A stretch of 64,000 bases of DNA from contig PCDI01000001.1 in NCBI GenBank assembly GCA_002778195.1, positions 2,868,857 through 2,932,856 of the forward strand, written 5' to 3'. The notes below the pieces were generated by a model. It was not told where the DNA came from. It saw only the letters and a list, made by a program, of their open reading frames with translations, and did not search any database. Source of the DNA: Raffaelea ambrosiae (lineage: Eukaryota > Ascomycota > Sordariomycetes > Ophiostomatales > Ophiostomataceae). The position numbers and the translations under genes are program-made. Positions 49,259 through 60,991 of the stretch are shown here, piece after piece (the first letter of the stretch is position 1; the number at the start of each line of letters is the position of its first letter).

Positions 49259-50529
49259 AAAACAAAAAAACACACACACGCAGAACGGGGTCGGGAACGG
49301 GGATGCCGGAAGCAGCATATTCGAGACAGGACAAGGGGCACGAGAAGAGTGTGTGAGAGAGTCGAGGCCCGAACGATGCGGCTCCATTCAAGCTGGCACA
49401 GCAGAACACAGCAGAACAAGGCGAGGAAACGAGGGGCGGGAGGGCAGAAGGCCATGGTCGTGGGACAAGAAGGTCCGGGATGCTGTTTTGTTGTTTTGTT
49501 GTTGTCTGCGTCAAACAGAGTGGGAAAAGGCAGCAATACGTGTGAGTAACTCGTATTGAGTCAATGGACGGAAAGACAAACAAGACACAAGACGAGGGCA
49601 AGGAAAGGGGAAAAGAGCAAACAGAAAAGCACCGGGGACCAAGCACACACCGAAGCCAATGCTGTCTTTTGTCTGTGGTTGTCCATATTGTTGTCTGATC
49701 CGATCTCCTGCTCTCGCTCCAAGTTCTTTTTTTTTTTTTTTTGCCACAGCCGTGTCTCGTTTTTTGGCCCAGGACGATGCTCTCGGCATACAAGGCCTTG
49801 CATCCGCCGAACAGAGTTGTGCAAGGAAGGCCGAGGCCGCCTGGTCCTGGTCTCACACGGGCACACACACACACACACACACACCTCCCACGCACAGACG
49901 CATGCTCTATCGCCTATTACCCTGCAAGACTTCTCGGCTGGCAGCTCTAGCCTGCTGTGAAGCACTCCATTCGCTCACCGGTCTTCTTTGCTTTTCCTCC
50001 CCGGCTCCTTGTCCTGGAGACGATGCATATCAACCACCACCCTCTGGCGACGCGGCCCTCTCTCTTTGTTCGACCGGGTACTCGTAGGTGCTCGTACTAC
50101 ATGGAAGGCATGCACACAATATTGCAGGAAACTTTATGCGGACGTACGGTGAGTGGGCGTCGCACGAGTTCTGCATCTAAGTGCGTGTTGTTATTCTGTC
50201 CTATCCACCCCCACGCCGTTCTTGACTCTCGCGTCTTTTCTTCACTGTTGATCGTTCTCCGTTGTTCCCACGCCAATGCACTCAACGTTGTCTTCTTTGG
50301 CAGAAGCTAAAAGGCCAAAGCGACATTGAGCCCACCGCCCTAAGGCAAGAGCCAAGTGGAGCGCGAGGCAATGTGGGAAGATGCATAGGAAAAGGAACTA
50401 GAGCAAAAGTGGAAAAACTCATGAGAAAGCAAGGAGTCCTTTTGCTGTGCTCAACTGTGTTCACTTGAGCACACTCACGCACACTCACGCACACTTACGC
50501 ACGCCCAAGCACACTCACGCGCATACGAA

Positions 50530-50530
<1 letters not shown>

Positions 50531-50572
<42 letters not shown>
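50531..50572. repeat. (CA)n microsatellite
   Basis: About 21 perfect CA dinucleotides, the longest dinucleotide run in the window. Confidence 0.95.
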
Positions 50573-50574
<2 letters not shown>

Positions 50575-51501
50575 ATGGACACACAAAAGAATGAGATGAA
50601 AACCCAGCTGCCCCTACCCGACACGCCCATTGATTAGTTGGCCTGTTGAGACCTGTGCATATTGTTTGTCTTTGGTCTGGCTCTCGGACAAACGACGCCC
50701 TGGCTGTGCTTTCGATGAGCGGCTGATGAGCGGTCTTGTGCCTTTTGTTTAGTTGTGTTCTTAGACCGTCCTTTTCCCCTTTTCCTCTCACTGCCATCTG
50801 TCTTTCGCGCAAGCCTGATTGAGTTGATTTTCAGCTTCTAGCTGGTCAGGAGTACTGGTACTTTTGCGTGTACTTTTTCGCGGGCTGTTTGCTTCCTCTT
50901 CTTTTCATTCCACTTTATTTGTATTGATTCGTTTTTACTTCTTTGCTTGTTTCTTCCCGCTCTCGTTTGTTTTCGGCCAATTTCGTTTACTTGCAGACAT
51001 GCATGCACCTCGTTGCACAACCCAGCCCCAAGCTTGATAGCTGTGCGAGTATAGTCGTGGATGCTGATGCGGCTCGCTGAACTCATCGCCCCAGCACCTC
51101 ATCAGACTGTTCTGCACACCCCAGCGGCCAGTTCTTTGCCCAATGTTTCTGGCCGTGAACATATCTCACAGTTCGTCCAGCCCTGTCCCGCCCGTCTATT
51201 GCTGTTCCTGCTATTGCTGTCGCTTATTTAGTCGAGCGTGGAAAGTGTTTGCCACGCCAGTACACATTAACACCCCAGCTTCCCGCAGAAACTGCTCCTT
51301 GTCCAACTGTTCTTGGTGACCTGTTGGTGACCTGATGGTATCCCAATCTGCACTCTTCCCAAGCAAGCCCCCAATGAACAAAGCCATTCAAACGCACATA
51401 TTTGCTAGCTCCACCCTCTGTGGCCTTCCCTGCTTCTTCTCTTGCCCACCAGCTTCCTCACCAGCCTCGTCTTGAGCCTGTTGCCTGGCATCTCTCTCGT
51501 G

Positions 51502-52050
51502 TCATGCTGCTTCACACTCTGGGCAGCAGATGTGTTCACACTGAACCTGGATCCCCTCAATGATCATGATGCAGCTGCAGCGGCCCTTCTCGTTCCAACC
51601 CTTCCCGCACCAGCAGCAGTTCCAGCACCTGTTTTTCGCCTCAAATGGGCAGTCTGGGAGCGGGCACTTGGGCGCCAACAGCGACGTAGCCGCTGTTTGC
51701 GGGTCGCACGCAAAGCTTGGCGGTGTCGGGTAGGGAAGCGACTGCTGGGTCAGATTGCGGCACGGCACGCGCTTTTGGTGCTGTCCGTGCTGATGGTGAT
51801 GCTGGTGGGACGATGACGGTTGGCTCGAGGCCGCGGCACACCCCGAGGAGGACGCCGACGACTTCTTCTTCTTCTTGCTGCTGCTGCTGCTCTCCTTCTT
51901 GTGGTGGTCTTTCTTGTGACTGCTGCTGCCGTCCTTCTTGTTGGAAGACGAAGACGAAGATGACGATGGTGCATACGTAGCGTCTGCACAGTAGATGATC
52001 TGTGAGCGGACATGCTCGCACGTCAGCGTGTAGCTGATTTGAAGACACAT
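51502..52050 (-). CDS. Cys/His-rich small protein, family member 2 (Ser/Lys linker inside)
   Basis: Single exon, 182 residues. Unknown function. N-terminus C2-x8-C11-x-H13-x7-C21 has exactly the spacing of member 1. A long Ser/Lys/His linker (about 28-95) with poly-Ser, KKKKK and HQHHHQH runs separates it from the C-terminal core C129-x4-C134-x10-C145-C146-x-C148-x9-C158-x12-C171-x-H173-x-C175-C176-x2-C179, which carries W143, G151 and N153. The protein ends three residues after the last core Cys, so the core closes the chain. Member 1 has its low-complexity part after the core instead. The count between C158 and C171 includes an extra Cys at 160. No signal peptide is seen. The poly-Ser/Lys part is strongly basic and probably disordered. 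Confidence 0.8.
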   Translation of the reverse strand: MCLQISYTLTCEHVRSQIIYCADATYAPSSSSSSSSNKKDGSSSHKKDHHKKESSSSSKKKKKSSASSSGCAAASSQPSSSHQHHHQHGQHQKRVPCRNLTQQSLPYPTPPSFACDPQTAATSLLAPKCPLPDCPFEAKNRCWNCCWCGKGWNEKGRCSCIMIIEGIQVQCEHICCPECEAA

Positions 52051-53637
52051 GGTGCCGTTGCCTTCTTTTGTCTTTTGTCTCGGAATGGTAGTTTCTGGGT
52101 TTTCTGGTTGAGAAAATAAGATTCGTGTTGACCAAGACGTTTGCCAGCAGCTTCAACTGCTCTTCCACAGCCCGGACGTCCATCTTTATCTTGAATCTGA
52201 TGCTCTGTAGCCTCGACAAATATTTCCTTGCTTCTGTCTCTCTGGTTTACACGGACCACGTCCTCTTTTGACCTGGCTATTAGAAATAATGTGGTATCCG
52301 TTGCTGAAATTAGACAGAAAAATGTGATAAAATCTAACTATTAACTCACACACACGCACACACACACACACACCACGCACATGCAACGAGAAAACAATGA
52401 GTACCATGCCAATACGAGCGCAGCCTCGCTTTGGCTTTTTTTTCTGTCTCTTCTGATCCCTCCACAGCTGAACGACGCCGAAGCAGACCGCCAGCCCATG
52501 GCTGGTCCTTCCCCAGAAGAGATTCAAACCCGGATCGTGTCTCTTCTCGTGCTGTCACTGGTCTTCTTTATTGAAAATCACGGACGACGAGACACGGCCA
52601 ACAAAGAATCTTACGGCAGTGACAGCGTGGGAAAACACGATGGCCGAGACCAGACTTCCCCGATGCTCGGCAAAAGCAAAAAGGCTTTTGCAACCCAGAT
52701 CCCAACCTTCTGGTGCAACATTGCAATTCTTTTTGTATACCCCTTGCCTGGGCTCCCTTTGTCGAAAATGTATGTGCGATCTTGCATGCAAACGTCCAAT
52801 ATTATCGACAATACGAAAGGCCGGTCCTGGCCATTCGTTGGTGCCAAATGACTTCCCGCTTGCATGCCTGTTCCATTCTCTTTGCTCTGCTGGCCACGAT
52901 CACTTACCCACCCAATTTAATTTAGCCGCATTTACATGTGCGTCATAGGCCCGGCACTTGGGGAGAAATATCTCTTTCTTCCTCACCAACCGTTGTCTCA
53001 CTTCAGCTACGCACACTTTTTATGGCCATCACTCTCGTGGGTTGCACAGACCATGGGAACGTCGGCGAAATTGGGGGCTATGCTGTTTCTTGCCTAGGCA
53101 ATCTTGCCATTGTTGCCATCGTTGCCCTTTTTTTTTCCCCCTGAAGCGCGGCGCACACCCATTCTCGAGGTCCCCCCAATTTCTGAATTTCCTCTTTCGG
53201 CTTTGCAAGACCAGGGGGCAGGCCGCCGAGACCACCAAACTTGGAAATCTGTGTCCGCGCGAGTGCAGGCCGGGGTCAATCTTCTGGAGAAGTCTTACCA
53301 TGTAGCTAAACAGCCAAACATGAAGCCCATAACGAATACAAGACGAGGGCATGCCCAATGAACTTTTGGCATCTGCGTTCTCGGTCGCGCCTTCCTGTAC
53401 GGCACAATCGAACTCGGTTGCGCCTTCTTGTTTGGGAACGCACGCCTATTGCTGCTCGAAAAGCATTTGCACACAGAAACAAACAATGCGCTTGCTCTTT
53501 TTGTATATTTCGTCTCTCAAGAAACTGGACCTTTTTCTCCCGCCAATCTTTGTGCTTGGTTTGGTGTTCAATCTCTGTCTCCTGTTTGCCCCATCGTGGT
53601 CATCTTTTCTTCTGTCCCTCTCCCGCCCCCCCTCTTC
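52051..53637. other. Intergenic between Cys-rich genes 2 and 3
   Basis: No gene and no further copy of the Cys-rich core. Contains a (CA)n stretch with interruptions at about 52347-52373. Should hold the promoter of Cys-rich gene 2. Confidence 0.5.
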
Positions 53638-54066
53638 TCAAAACCCTCTCCCACTGCCATGTAAGTCGTCCACGGCCAGTATGGGGCTCGCCTCCAGATC
53701 GGTCTGGCACCGCTCGCAGCAGACGTGGTAGCAAAGGGTGTCCGGCGTGGCCCGCATGCGATGGCCACACCATCGGTGCACATTGCCCCCGCGCTGACAC
53801 TTGCAGCAGATCCAGACCCCGTTGAGCTGGTCGACACGGCACGCGCCAGAGCTGCAATCTGGGCTCGCCAGACAGCCTCCCGACGCGCATGGATCGTTGT
53901 AGTCGATGCTCTGGCCCTGGTCGAACTGGAGCTTCTGGCACGGCATCAGCCGGCCCGTGGCCGGGTCTTTGCACGCATGCTCGCAGTAGCCATAGTGCAC
54001 GACGAAATCAATCGCTCGGCTGCATGGCGGAATGTGGTGGTGGTGGAGATAGTAGTAAGTGCACAT
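53638..54066 (-). CDS. Cys/His-rich small protein, family member 3 (compact)
   Basis: Single exon, 142 residues, starting MCTYYYLHHHHIPPC. Unknown function. Core: C71-x4-C76-x10-C87-C88-x-C90-x9-C100-x11-C112-x-H114-x-C116-C117-x2-C120 with W85, G93 and N95, the same pattern as the two neighbours. The N-terminal part keeps C2 but has C15 and C28 with wider spacing, plus extra Cys at 32, 43, 60 and 65. It lacks the low-complexity linker or tail of the other two and has a 22-residue C-terminal extension. A start at 54066 is the first ATG in the frame. Compact size and lack of a signal peptide suggest an intracellular metal-binding module (inference). Confidence 0.8.
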   Translation of the reverse strand: MCTYYYLHHHHIPPCSRAIDFVVHYGYCEHACKDPATGRLMPCQKLQFDQGQSIDYNDPCASGGCLASPDCSSGACRVDQLNGVWICCKCQRGGNVHRWCGHRMRATPDTLCYHVCCERCQTDLEASPILAVDDLHGSGRGF

Positions 54067-57000
54067 GGCGGATAGCTTCCGGACCCTCCTTTGTTTGTTT
54101 TGCGGCGTAGCAGGGGGGGGAGGGGAGGGAGGAAAGGGCGGGGAGGGTTTCCGGACCTGTTGACCGACGAAACATTCGTGTTAGCCGGACTGTCTGATAT
54201 CGGACCATACCTGGTCAAATGGAACAGGACTTGCGGCCGTACCTTCTCACCCCTTTGTTGTGCTATCTTACAAAGTCTAGACAGAGCAGACCAGATCACC
54301 TCGATCTCCGAGCGAACGATACGACGATATTAACGAGGAACACACTCAGAATAAAGAAAAAGGAAATTGATACAGTTGACTATTGCTGGCTTGCACAGAG
54401 AAAGCGTTGTCTTTCAGATCTCAACGGTTTAACGAAGACGTTCTGCATTATCTCCTTTTGCAACGGCTTTCTCCTTGCCTTTATACATATACACATACAC
54501 GTTTTTTCTTCCATCGACGTTGCGTTCCTTCTTCTGCACATACCCAAACAAAAAAGGATGTCTCTCATCTTCTTCTTTTTTTTTGTAACGCCAGCACAAC
54601 GGCTCTCCTGAAGAGACATACTCGCCATAGGGGGTGGAAAATCGAAGGGAAAAAAAAAAAAAAAGAACCTGGTGGAAGGCAACACCAAAAACAGCCCACA
54701 AATATCCCATCTGTTCGCCTCTCGCGCCCCCTGTGCTGCTCATCCTGCTTTCTATTTGAGGGCTGTGGGAAACACCAAATGGCATCCTTCAAGGTGAATG
54801 CGCACCCCTTGTCTAGGTGAGCATCAGCAGCCCATTAAATCTGCTTTCTGCGGGGCGGGGTGGAAGCTGCAGATGACGCAGGGTCGCAGACGTCCTCGGT
54901 GCCGTATGCGTGTCTGTTTTGCCAGCGTTTGCAGACGGTCACCACATAATCCTCTTCGCCTAACCGAGATGCAATTTGCCCAGGCCCCAGCCTGATATTG
55001 GAACCATGTTTGACGTTCGACGTTTGTGCTCCCGTTTTGTCAGGGCTTGATCATGTATGGCCTTCTTTCATATTTTGTTTGTCGTCTCCAGCTGTCGTGG
55101 AAGCCAGCAGAGAGAGACAGACATTCTTGGGAACCAGAGAACAAGAACCGGCGCAGGCCAACAAATGAAAAAACAAACAAGAAAACAGCAGGCACTATCC
55201 AGAAGCCAGCAACCAGCTGCCAGTGGTGAGTAACCAGAAGACAGACCGCCATAACAAGTGGCCCATAACGCCACAGCTGGTAGGAGACCCTTCCGTTTGT
55301 TATCTGCCAGGGCAGGGCATGGCCTTCCTATTTCGAGTCCACTAGTTCACCGGTTCAGAAGACCAGTTTCGAATCCCCCTGCCACACGCCAAAACTGAGA
55401 CACCGCCTACAAGCCAGCGAGTGCTTCAGTGTCGGCAGGAGGGCCGGAATTGCCCTGGGACGGCCGCCTGCAAATAAGAAACAACCATAAAAGATGACCT
55501 CACAAGGACCATGCCCGATTTCCTTCCCGAGACAACGGACAGAACAAGACAACACAAGCGCAAACGAGGATTGCGGGACATCGCACCTTAAACGAGAATG
55601 TAGGAGACTGAACACTGAACTCCATGTGGCGCCAACAGAAGGCGAACTCGAAGCACCCGAATGGCCAACTGTTTCTCTTTGTTTCTCTTCCCGGGCCCGA
55701 GCTCCGTGCAGCACTGAGCAACGAAGCCGAGTCTTGATGTAAGTAAGAATGCTGCTGTGTTTGAATGCAGAGTGTGGGGCGCCTGAAAGGAGACACAAGA
55801 GAGCCAGGAAGACGGATCAGACAGACCGACGGATGGAGACGCTTCGGGTGTGTCTGGTATTACAGCATCCTGGCCACAACAACTATAGGGAACAAGTCAC
55901 GTTCCAGGCCTGCTTGTATCGCCAGAGCGCTGGTCCATTTAGAACGCTCTCCAGTGAATAGTCAGCGGCGATCGCCTGCCGAATCCTCTGAAAGATCGGT
56001 GAACGCGGGAGCCCATCCAACATCGGGTAAGATGAGCCTGGGACAATGCCCAGCACCAGACCCTGAGATGTCAGTTGACCGCCACCAGCAGAATGACAGA
56101 CAATCAGGAATGCCGCAGTTGGGGGTGGGGGAGGCAGGCCAACCGCACTGCCTGGTCTCACTGGGAGGTTCTAATCCTTTGCGGTGAACTGTCTCTGTTT
56201 GCGGCGCCCGGTTGACATCTTCACCGGCCATAGGTGGTAATACACCCGCACTTGGCAGCGGCAAACACAAGTCATAGGGGATTCCACCTCTGAACAACAA
56301 GGGATCTGTGTGACAGACGACCTGCATGCGCTTCAGAGGAGATCAAGCAGTGGGTAGAAGGGAACAAGCGTGCTGAATACGTGTGACTTTGAGGGCCTGG
56401 GCACACCCGAGAAGCCGCTGTTGTTCAGCGTGCCGTGTGCGTGAGTGACTACTGAAGACTTTCTCCTCCCTGTGGATGCATGGAATGGGTGGAGCCTTTT
56501 ACAAACTAGTCCTAGCTCATCTTCTTTTTTCCAGGGTCTCTTGCACACCATCTCGGGACTGCCGCTGTTTATGGAATAGGTCTTCCGCTGCCACCACGGT
56601 CGGACACTTTTTGTGTTCGTGTGCCACGGCCCTGGAGTGCGGGCGCTTACCTAGGGGGGTTGTTCCCGACAACAGGGCAACGGGCGGAGAACTTAGATTG
56701 GCATTTTGTGGGTTGGGGGGGTTCGCTGAGCAAACCAGTAAACGAGAGAGGGTCTGAAATGCCTGCCGGGTACTAGCAGGCAAAAATTATTGCACTACAC
56801 TGGGACTTATAACACATCCCTTGGAAGAGGGAGAGAGAGCTTTTTACACCGTGTCTTACAGTGAGTGAGTGCCGTCCGCCAGTTTTGGGCATGGGCCCCT
56901 GGCAGCGACACAGGCGCGGCGCTCCTTCGATTCGAGGTCTACTTCATGTCTCGGGATTTGTCCCGAGACTGCCTGGAGAGAAGCTAGATGGCGGAAAGAA

Positions 57001-60000
57001 GAACGGAGCCCCAGTGAAGAAAACATAGCAAAGACAAAGATACGTGGAGGAGAAACAGGGGGATGTCAAACAGTGTATAAAAGTTTCAGCAGGGCCGAAC
57101 AGCGAACGCGGCTGGCTGGTCACAGCAGGGGGAGGGGGTATCCCAAGATACTGTGCACACCCCAGGATACAGTGGACTGGCTGTGACTGTTTCCAGCGCT
57201 CCCTGGTTCTGCGGGTGTCTCGCCACCATGTCCTGCTATGACGAGCGCCCTTCCGTTTTACTGGAAGAAAACAAACGAGGTTGTGGCCCCATGTGGGCTG
57301 CTGCGAAGCCACTGGCCTGCCACGGTCGAGAATTAGGGGGCCTTCCGGTGACTGCAGCTGGACATGTCTCGGGCAGGTACATAGTACTCCAAGCAGCTCT
57401 CCTTGTCGGCGCCTGTCCCGTTGTCCTTCCATTCTGGGGAACTTCTTTTCGATTTCTTTTCGAGTTCTTCGATTTCCTCTTAGTGATTTGTCTCACAGAC
57501 CCCCTGTACCTGACTCCAGTGGAAGAGAAGCCAAACCATGGTAGGAGACCGTCTGGTACACCCCAATCTCTGTCGGTGGCTGTTGGCGGGGGTTCCTCCT
57601 GTCTTTGTGGGCTCGGCCCGGCGCCCAACCAAACCCTACTGAAGGGTTCCAAATTGTGCATGTGCCAACTAACTAGTTCTTACATAGTAGTTGTTACAGT
57701 AAGATAGGCACTTGTGTTTCTACCGTATCCTGTAGCCCTCTTGGTGGCCTTCCAGACCTGAATATTACAGCCAGACACAGCCTAAAATCGACGTCTTTGG
57801 GTTGTTTGGGTGGAACGCTCTGGCGACCCGTACGAGTGAGTGTCTGTCTTCCTTCGCAGGAAGTCCCTCGCAGGAAGAATTGGCTTCGCCGAAAGAAGAA
57901 GTATTGAGCGCAATAGCGCCTGGCCAGTATTGGCTGGCGTAGGGACGGGGTGCTCTAGAGAGGGTGGGAGGCTTGTGGCGAGCAAGATATCTACGCTGCA
58001 ATGTACGTCTCCCGCTGTGACAATCAATAAAGCGGTGTATGAGATCCCGGTGCTTTCTGCAGCGAGGTTTATCTAGGCAAGCGCCCGGGCGAGGGATGTG
58101 GTCTGTGAGTCTGCGAGTTCTAGGCGGAGGGTGGCGTTTTTTCGATTTTGCTTGCAGGGGCCGGTGGTAGTTATGCAGTGGCTAAGAGGTGCATGAGATG
58201 CGGGAGACACACGTGTGTGAACCAGCCACAGAGCTAGCCAAGCCAGCATGGGAGGGGAGGGGGGGGGGCATCCTACACTATCCCTCTTCATGTGCGTTGG
58301 ACCACTGCATAGTATGCAGGTCAGTGCCCATTGCATAGGATGACTCGGACATTGTAGGAGAACTAAGACGATGTGCGGTGTGCGGGTACGAGTACCCTGT
58401 ACACATCCGGCGGACAGTTGCATGTTCTCTCCCGGGGCAGAACTCGCCGGAGCCGGAAGACCAGGGTCGGTAGGCCATCTTTGTTTCTGTTACGCGAGTA
58501 AGATGCCACCGTGCCCTATCCGGACATCGTACACCGTATACATGCGAAGTAAGGGCAGGCTCCTGGTTGTTTCCTGCGCAGGGCACATGTGCCGGAATCA
58601 AGCGGCTAGCAGCAGAGACAATATGAGAGAAGAAGGGAAAGGAAGCAGGGAGTCTACAAACAGAAAGACTACGCGAGAATTCGCCGACAGCAGTAGGCGG
58701 CAGACGAAAAAGTAGTTCAAAGTGGTGTCGTGTAAGCTGCAAGTTCGGCGGAGCAAGGGAGGCAAAAAAAAAAAAAACCCCCCCCGAAAGACATATAAAA
58801 TAAAATACCAAGCAGAGCAGTTGAGAATAAACCAAAACAAAACAAAACTCAAAAAGCAATGGGTTTGCTGAGTGGAGCAGAGAGGTCACAAGAAAGGGCA
58901 ACAATGGACCGAAGCAAAATCAAGACAATGCAGACAAAGGGCCACCCTGCACAAAACCAGGCGAAGCGACACAGAGAACAGTCCCTTTGTGACACAGAAG
59001 CAAGACAAAGGGCACCTGGTGATGTTGACGTGGGCGAGACATTGTCTTGTCCGCGGAAATGATCTTTGTGCTTCCGCAGGAGCCCACGATGGACGGCGAG
59101 AGAGAGTTGAGAAGCGCCAGAGACAGTCCGGAGAAGCTGAAAGGACCACATCCTTTTCCGGGGCTCAGATAGAGCAGGTGGCTGTTACAGACTTGGACCC
59201 TGAATTATGGGCATCCATCGCTCCCGTATCCTCTAACCCCTTTTTGAGTAGCCCTCCCTTCTCTCCATTCACCCGAGAGCACGTGACTACATATAGAACC
59301 CTCTGATTGGTTGGAACCAGTAAATTGGCAGCGAAAGGTTTTCGCCTCCAGACAGCACTAATATATCATCACATTTTCATCGCTGTTGGACCACTCCGTA
59401 TTAGTGATTACTGGGGTCCTTCGCGGTCAGTTGCCTCTGGCCTGTTTAGGGGCAATGGACTGGCCGACCGCGGTTGTCCGCCATATCCCAGGCGCAATCG
59501 AACGCGGCCGGTCCGAGGGGCAGGCAGGCAGGCGGGTTGAGTGCATAATACGGAAAAAGACACAAGGCGACGCAGTGAGCAGAGACCTACTATCATAAAA
59601 GCTTATCTGGTTGCGGTGCCTGCTCTCGTGCTGTTGTCTCGCGGGACGAGCAGTGCTTTTCCCCGGTAGGGGTGGGCCAAGAAAGAAAGACAAAAGAAGA
59701 AGAAAAGCTTCGCAGCGGTGTGGCATCCCGTTCCACACAGGCCGGGACATGTTGGCTGTGCTTGTCGGTAGCCCCGTTGGCTGCGACAGATGCCCATTGC
59801 CCGTGAGCAAGAACACGCTCGTCAGGCGCACAATGCTCTATTCGAGGGTGTCAACAACCAAGTCAGACAGGTGCGCAAAGTTGAGATAGTCAAGGGACCT
59901 TGCAGGAATACAGAGTTGGCCACAGAATGCTGATCGGCTGCTTCCTCGCTTTCGAATGTTGACTCCGCTTATTCTGAACAAGTCGGAGGAAAGTCTCCGT

Positions 60001-60966
60001 CTCCCGTTCCATTCCTTCGCCCTGTTTGGCTTTTGTCGTGTGTTTTTTTCCTCTTTCACGATCTTGGGTTGCCACACCTTGTGTGTTCTGGATCGCTCTG
60101 AATTCCTTGGTACGTTTGCAGGATGAGGCCATCTTGCACTTCTCATACGTGCAGCTGCGGTCTCCCAAGTAGAGAAAGTAAAATATATTGATATGTGACG
60201 AGGAGAAGGAAACAATACGACGTGCTGGGCGGATGTGATTCCGCCAAGGGTGTCGATCCGGTGTGTGAAGTGCTGCCCGTTCTGCTGAAGAAACGAGGCG
60301 GAGCTCGGCCCAGATCAGCAAACGACCATGCACATAGTAGTAGAAAGGAGGCTTTGCGAATGACCCGAAGGACCTGCGAGTGATCAGTCAATAGATCGTC
60401 GGTGTCAGCGCGCAAGGTCCCAAGCGCCCAAGGGACGATAAGCGAGGATCTTATGAAGAACCAGAACAAGCACGACCCAGATCAAATGCCACCACAGCAT
60501 CTGAAAGCCAACGGAAACAGCCCAACCCGACAACCAGACCAAATTGGGACCGACAGCCACGGAAGCCACGGGAGGAGAGCTCGCTTCGGACATTTCTTCA
60601 ACCACCGGCGGCAACATGGCGCCCGGCGAAGCTTATTGTTGGTGGGTTGAGGTGAGATATAATGCCCACGGTGGGCTATCTTGCTTACACCGTACGAGTA
60701 AGATTCAGAACTAGTCACTATGCAGTAGGTAGGCCTGTGGGTGGGTTTCTTCTTGTTCGCTTGTCTGGCTCTGCGTCCTTGGCGTTGCTATTTTTTTTAG
60801 GGGCGGAGACTGTGCGGCAGTTGTTGCTGCAAAACGGGCACCGATGTTATTGAGATGGGGCTGCTATCGAGATCGGCGCAAGGGGGGGGGGGGTGTGTGG
60901 TTGCGGCTCCGTGGGACGTGGGGCGTTTTCGGGGTCTTGGCCAGGTCGCCGAAGCGCATGAAATGG

Positions 60967-60991
60967 GTGTGTGTGTGTGTGTGTGTGTGTG
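60967..60991. repeat. (GT)n microsatellite
   Basis: About twelve perfect GT dinucleotides. Confidence 0.9.

Larger units (their letters stand above)
48492..51501. other. Intergenic between Cys-rich genes 1 and 2
   Basis: No gene and no fourth copy of the Cys-rich core found on either strand. Contains an AAACAAAGAA repeat (about 49219-49258), (AC)n at 49861-49884 and (CA)n at 50531-50572. The 5' part should hold the promoter of Cys-rich gene 1. Confidence 0.5.

Noticed and set aside
55315..55387. Possible tRNA: 73 bases with perfectly complementary GGCAGGG / CCCTGCC ends and TTCGAAT near the 3' side
   Set aside because: The T-stem does not pair, there is no D-arm or anticodon arm, and the loop motif is misplaced relative to the acceptor stem.
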